NCBI GenBank assembly: GCA_021405325.1
Contig: QWII01000039.1
Coordinates: 37,139 to 101,138, forward strand
Length of the DNA: 64,000 nt
Reading direction: 5' to 3'
Origin: Caldilinea sp. CFX5
GTDB lineage: Bacteria; Chloroflexota; Anaerolineae; Caldilineales; Caldilineaceae
Position numbers and translations under genes: made by a program. Each line of letters begins with the position of its first letter. The first letter of the stretch is position 1. Of the stretch, positions 63,554 through 64,000 are shown piece by piece. The notes beneath the pieces are model-generated. The model was not told the origin of the DNA. It saw only the letters and a list, made by a program, of their open reading frames with translations, and did not search any database.

Positions 63554-64000
63554 ATGACACAATCGCCACCGGAAGCTACGGAAAGCGCAAAGACGGAACG
63601 GCGTGAACGTGCGCTGGCGCGACTGGATCGCCAGGTGCGGCGTTATCACCGCCGCATCTTGATCGCCGGCATCATTGTCATCATCGTGGGCTTGATCGGT
63701 CTGCAATTCTGGCCCTACGGGCGCGACCACACGAATCCCCCGGTGGTGCAGGAGCCGCCGTGGGACAGCCAACAGACGCGCATTCTGGCTGTGCGCGCCT
63801 GCTATGACTGTCACAGCAACGAGACGATCTGGCCCTGGTACACCAAGATTGCGCCGATCTCCATGATGGTCTATCGGGATGTGATCGAGGGGCGGAAAAC
63901 GCTCAATTTCTCCGCGTGGAACGCCGCTGCCTGGACGCCAGAAGATACCGACCGCCTGGTTGAGGTAGTGAGCAAACGCCAGATGCCGCTGCCTTATTAT
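63554..64000 (+). CDS. Haem_bd domain membrane protein, C-terminus cut by window edge
   Basis: Open from the ATG at 63554 to the end (149 codons seen). A charged cytosolic N-terminus (ARLDRQVRRYHRRILIA) precedes one membrane helix (about 35-52). The Haem_bd domain follows: RDHTNPPVVQEPPWDSQQTR, VRACYDCHSNETIWPWYTKI with the CxxCH heme motif, and VIEGRKTLNFSAWN. Family members bind one heme c outside the cell and are often found in oxidase clusters. It is read in the same direction as the cox genes. Confidence 0.88.
   Translation, partial: MTQSPPEATESAKTERRERALARLDRQVRRYHRRILIAGIIVIIVGLIGLQFWPYGRDHTNPPVVQEPPWDSQQTRILAVRACYDCHSNETIWPWYTKIAPISMMVYRDVIEGRKTLNFSAWNAAAWTPEDTDRLVEVVSKRQMPLPYY

Overview
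The window looks like a chromosomal segment of a filamentous or heterotrophic member of the Chloroflexota (Anaerolineae/Caldilineae-like). This is an inference. It rests on high-GC coding DNA, a large SARP/AAA regulator, Thr-Pro-rich stalks on secreted proteins, an aldehyde:ferredoxin oxidoreductase beside an aerobic caa3-type oxidase with fused subunits I and III, a DUF6391-like protein, and many intergenic palindromes built from short repeated words. No rRNA, tRNA, CRISPR array, integrase or complete insertion sequence was recognised.

Layout. 1-6.3 kb (minus strand): partial Rpn-family nuclease, QueG, a 1150-aa SARP regulator and a DUF2231 membrane protein. 6.5-8.2 kb: msrPQ methionine-sulfoxide repair. 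8.4-15.7 kb (minus): a carbohydrate locus with LacI regulator, secreted GH5-like hydrolase, substrate-binding lipoprotein (frameshifted in its signal peptide) and two CUT1 permeases. 16-21.8 kb: SnoaL-like protein, metallophosphoesterase, transketolase, DUF6391-like protein and HolA. 22-25.1 kb: a three-gene cell-envelope operon (DUF3618, Holin-X and a related protein) with Tyr/Gly/Ser/Gln low-complexity tails. 25.3-30.5 kb: ferritin-like protein, BrkB-family membrane protein, HbpS/GlcG-like protein, Nth-like glycosylase and aldehyde:ferredoxin oxidoreductase. 30.6-32.2 kb: purE surrounded by toxin-antitoxin-type genes and remnants. 32.2-37.3 kb: peptide-type ABC transporter without ATPases, and an ArsB/SLC13-like permease. 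37.5-41.2 kb: a membrane-tethered J-domain protein with a giant Thr-Pro stalk and terminal SH3, and a degenerate Lgt-like protein. 41.4-48.3 kb: nucleotide-sugar epimerase, two paralogous secreted lipases flanking an SGNH protein, and an MBOAT acyltransferase, which together suggest acyl-group editing of an extracellular polymer. 48.6-50.4 kb: lepA.

50.1-58.5 kb is an accessory island of lower GC. It begins inside the 3' end of lepA, next to an HNH endonuclease gene. It holds one intact XRE regulator gene and two truncated copies of that gene's 3' end. Each of the three copies is followed by a different cargo: a JAB/MPN protease-like pair; a zinc-ribbon protein with a Dam-type methylase and SacI-like endonuclease; and a PD-(D/E)XK endonuclease with an NPPW adenine methylase. 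This XRE-tail-plus-cargo organisation is the most unusual architecture in the window.

58.7-64 kb: a cytochrome oxidase cluster (coxB with heme c, coxA-coxC fusion, small membrane protein, lipoprotein cytochrome c and a Haem_bd protein cut by the window edge).

A second window-wide theme is non-coding. Arrays of roughly 7-8-nt words, with a different word at most loci, start at or within about a dozen nucleotides of stop codons and usually fold into long palindromes.
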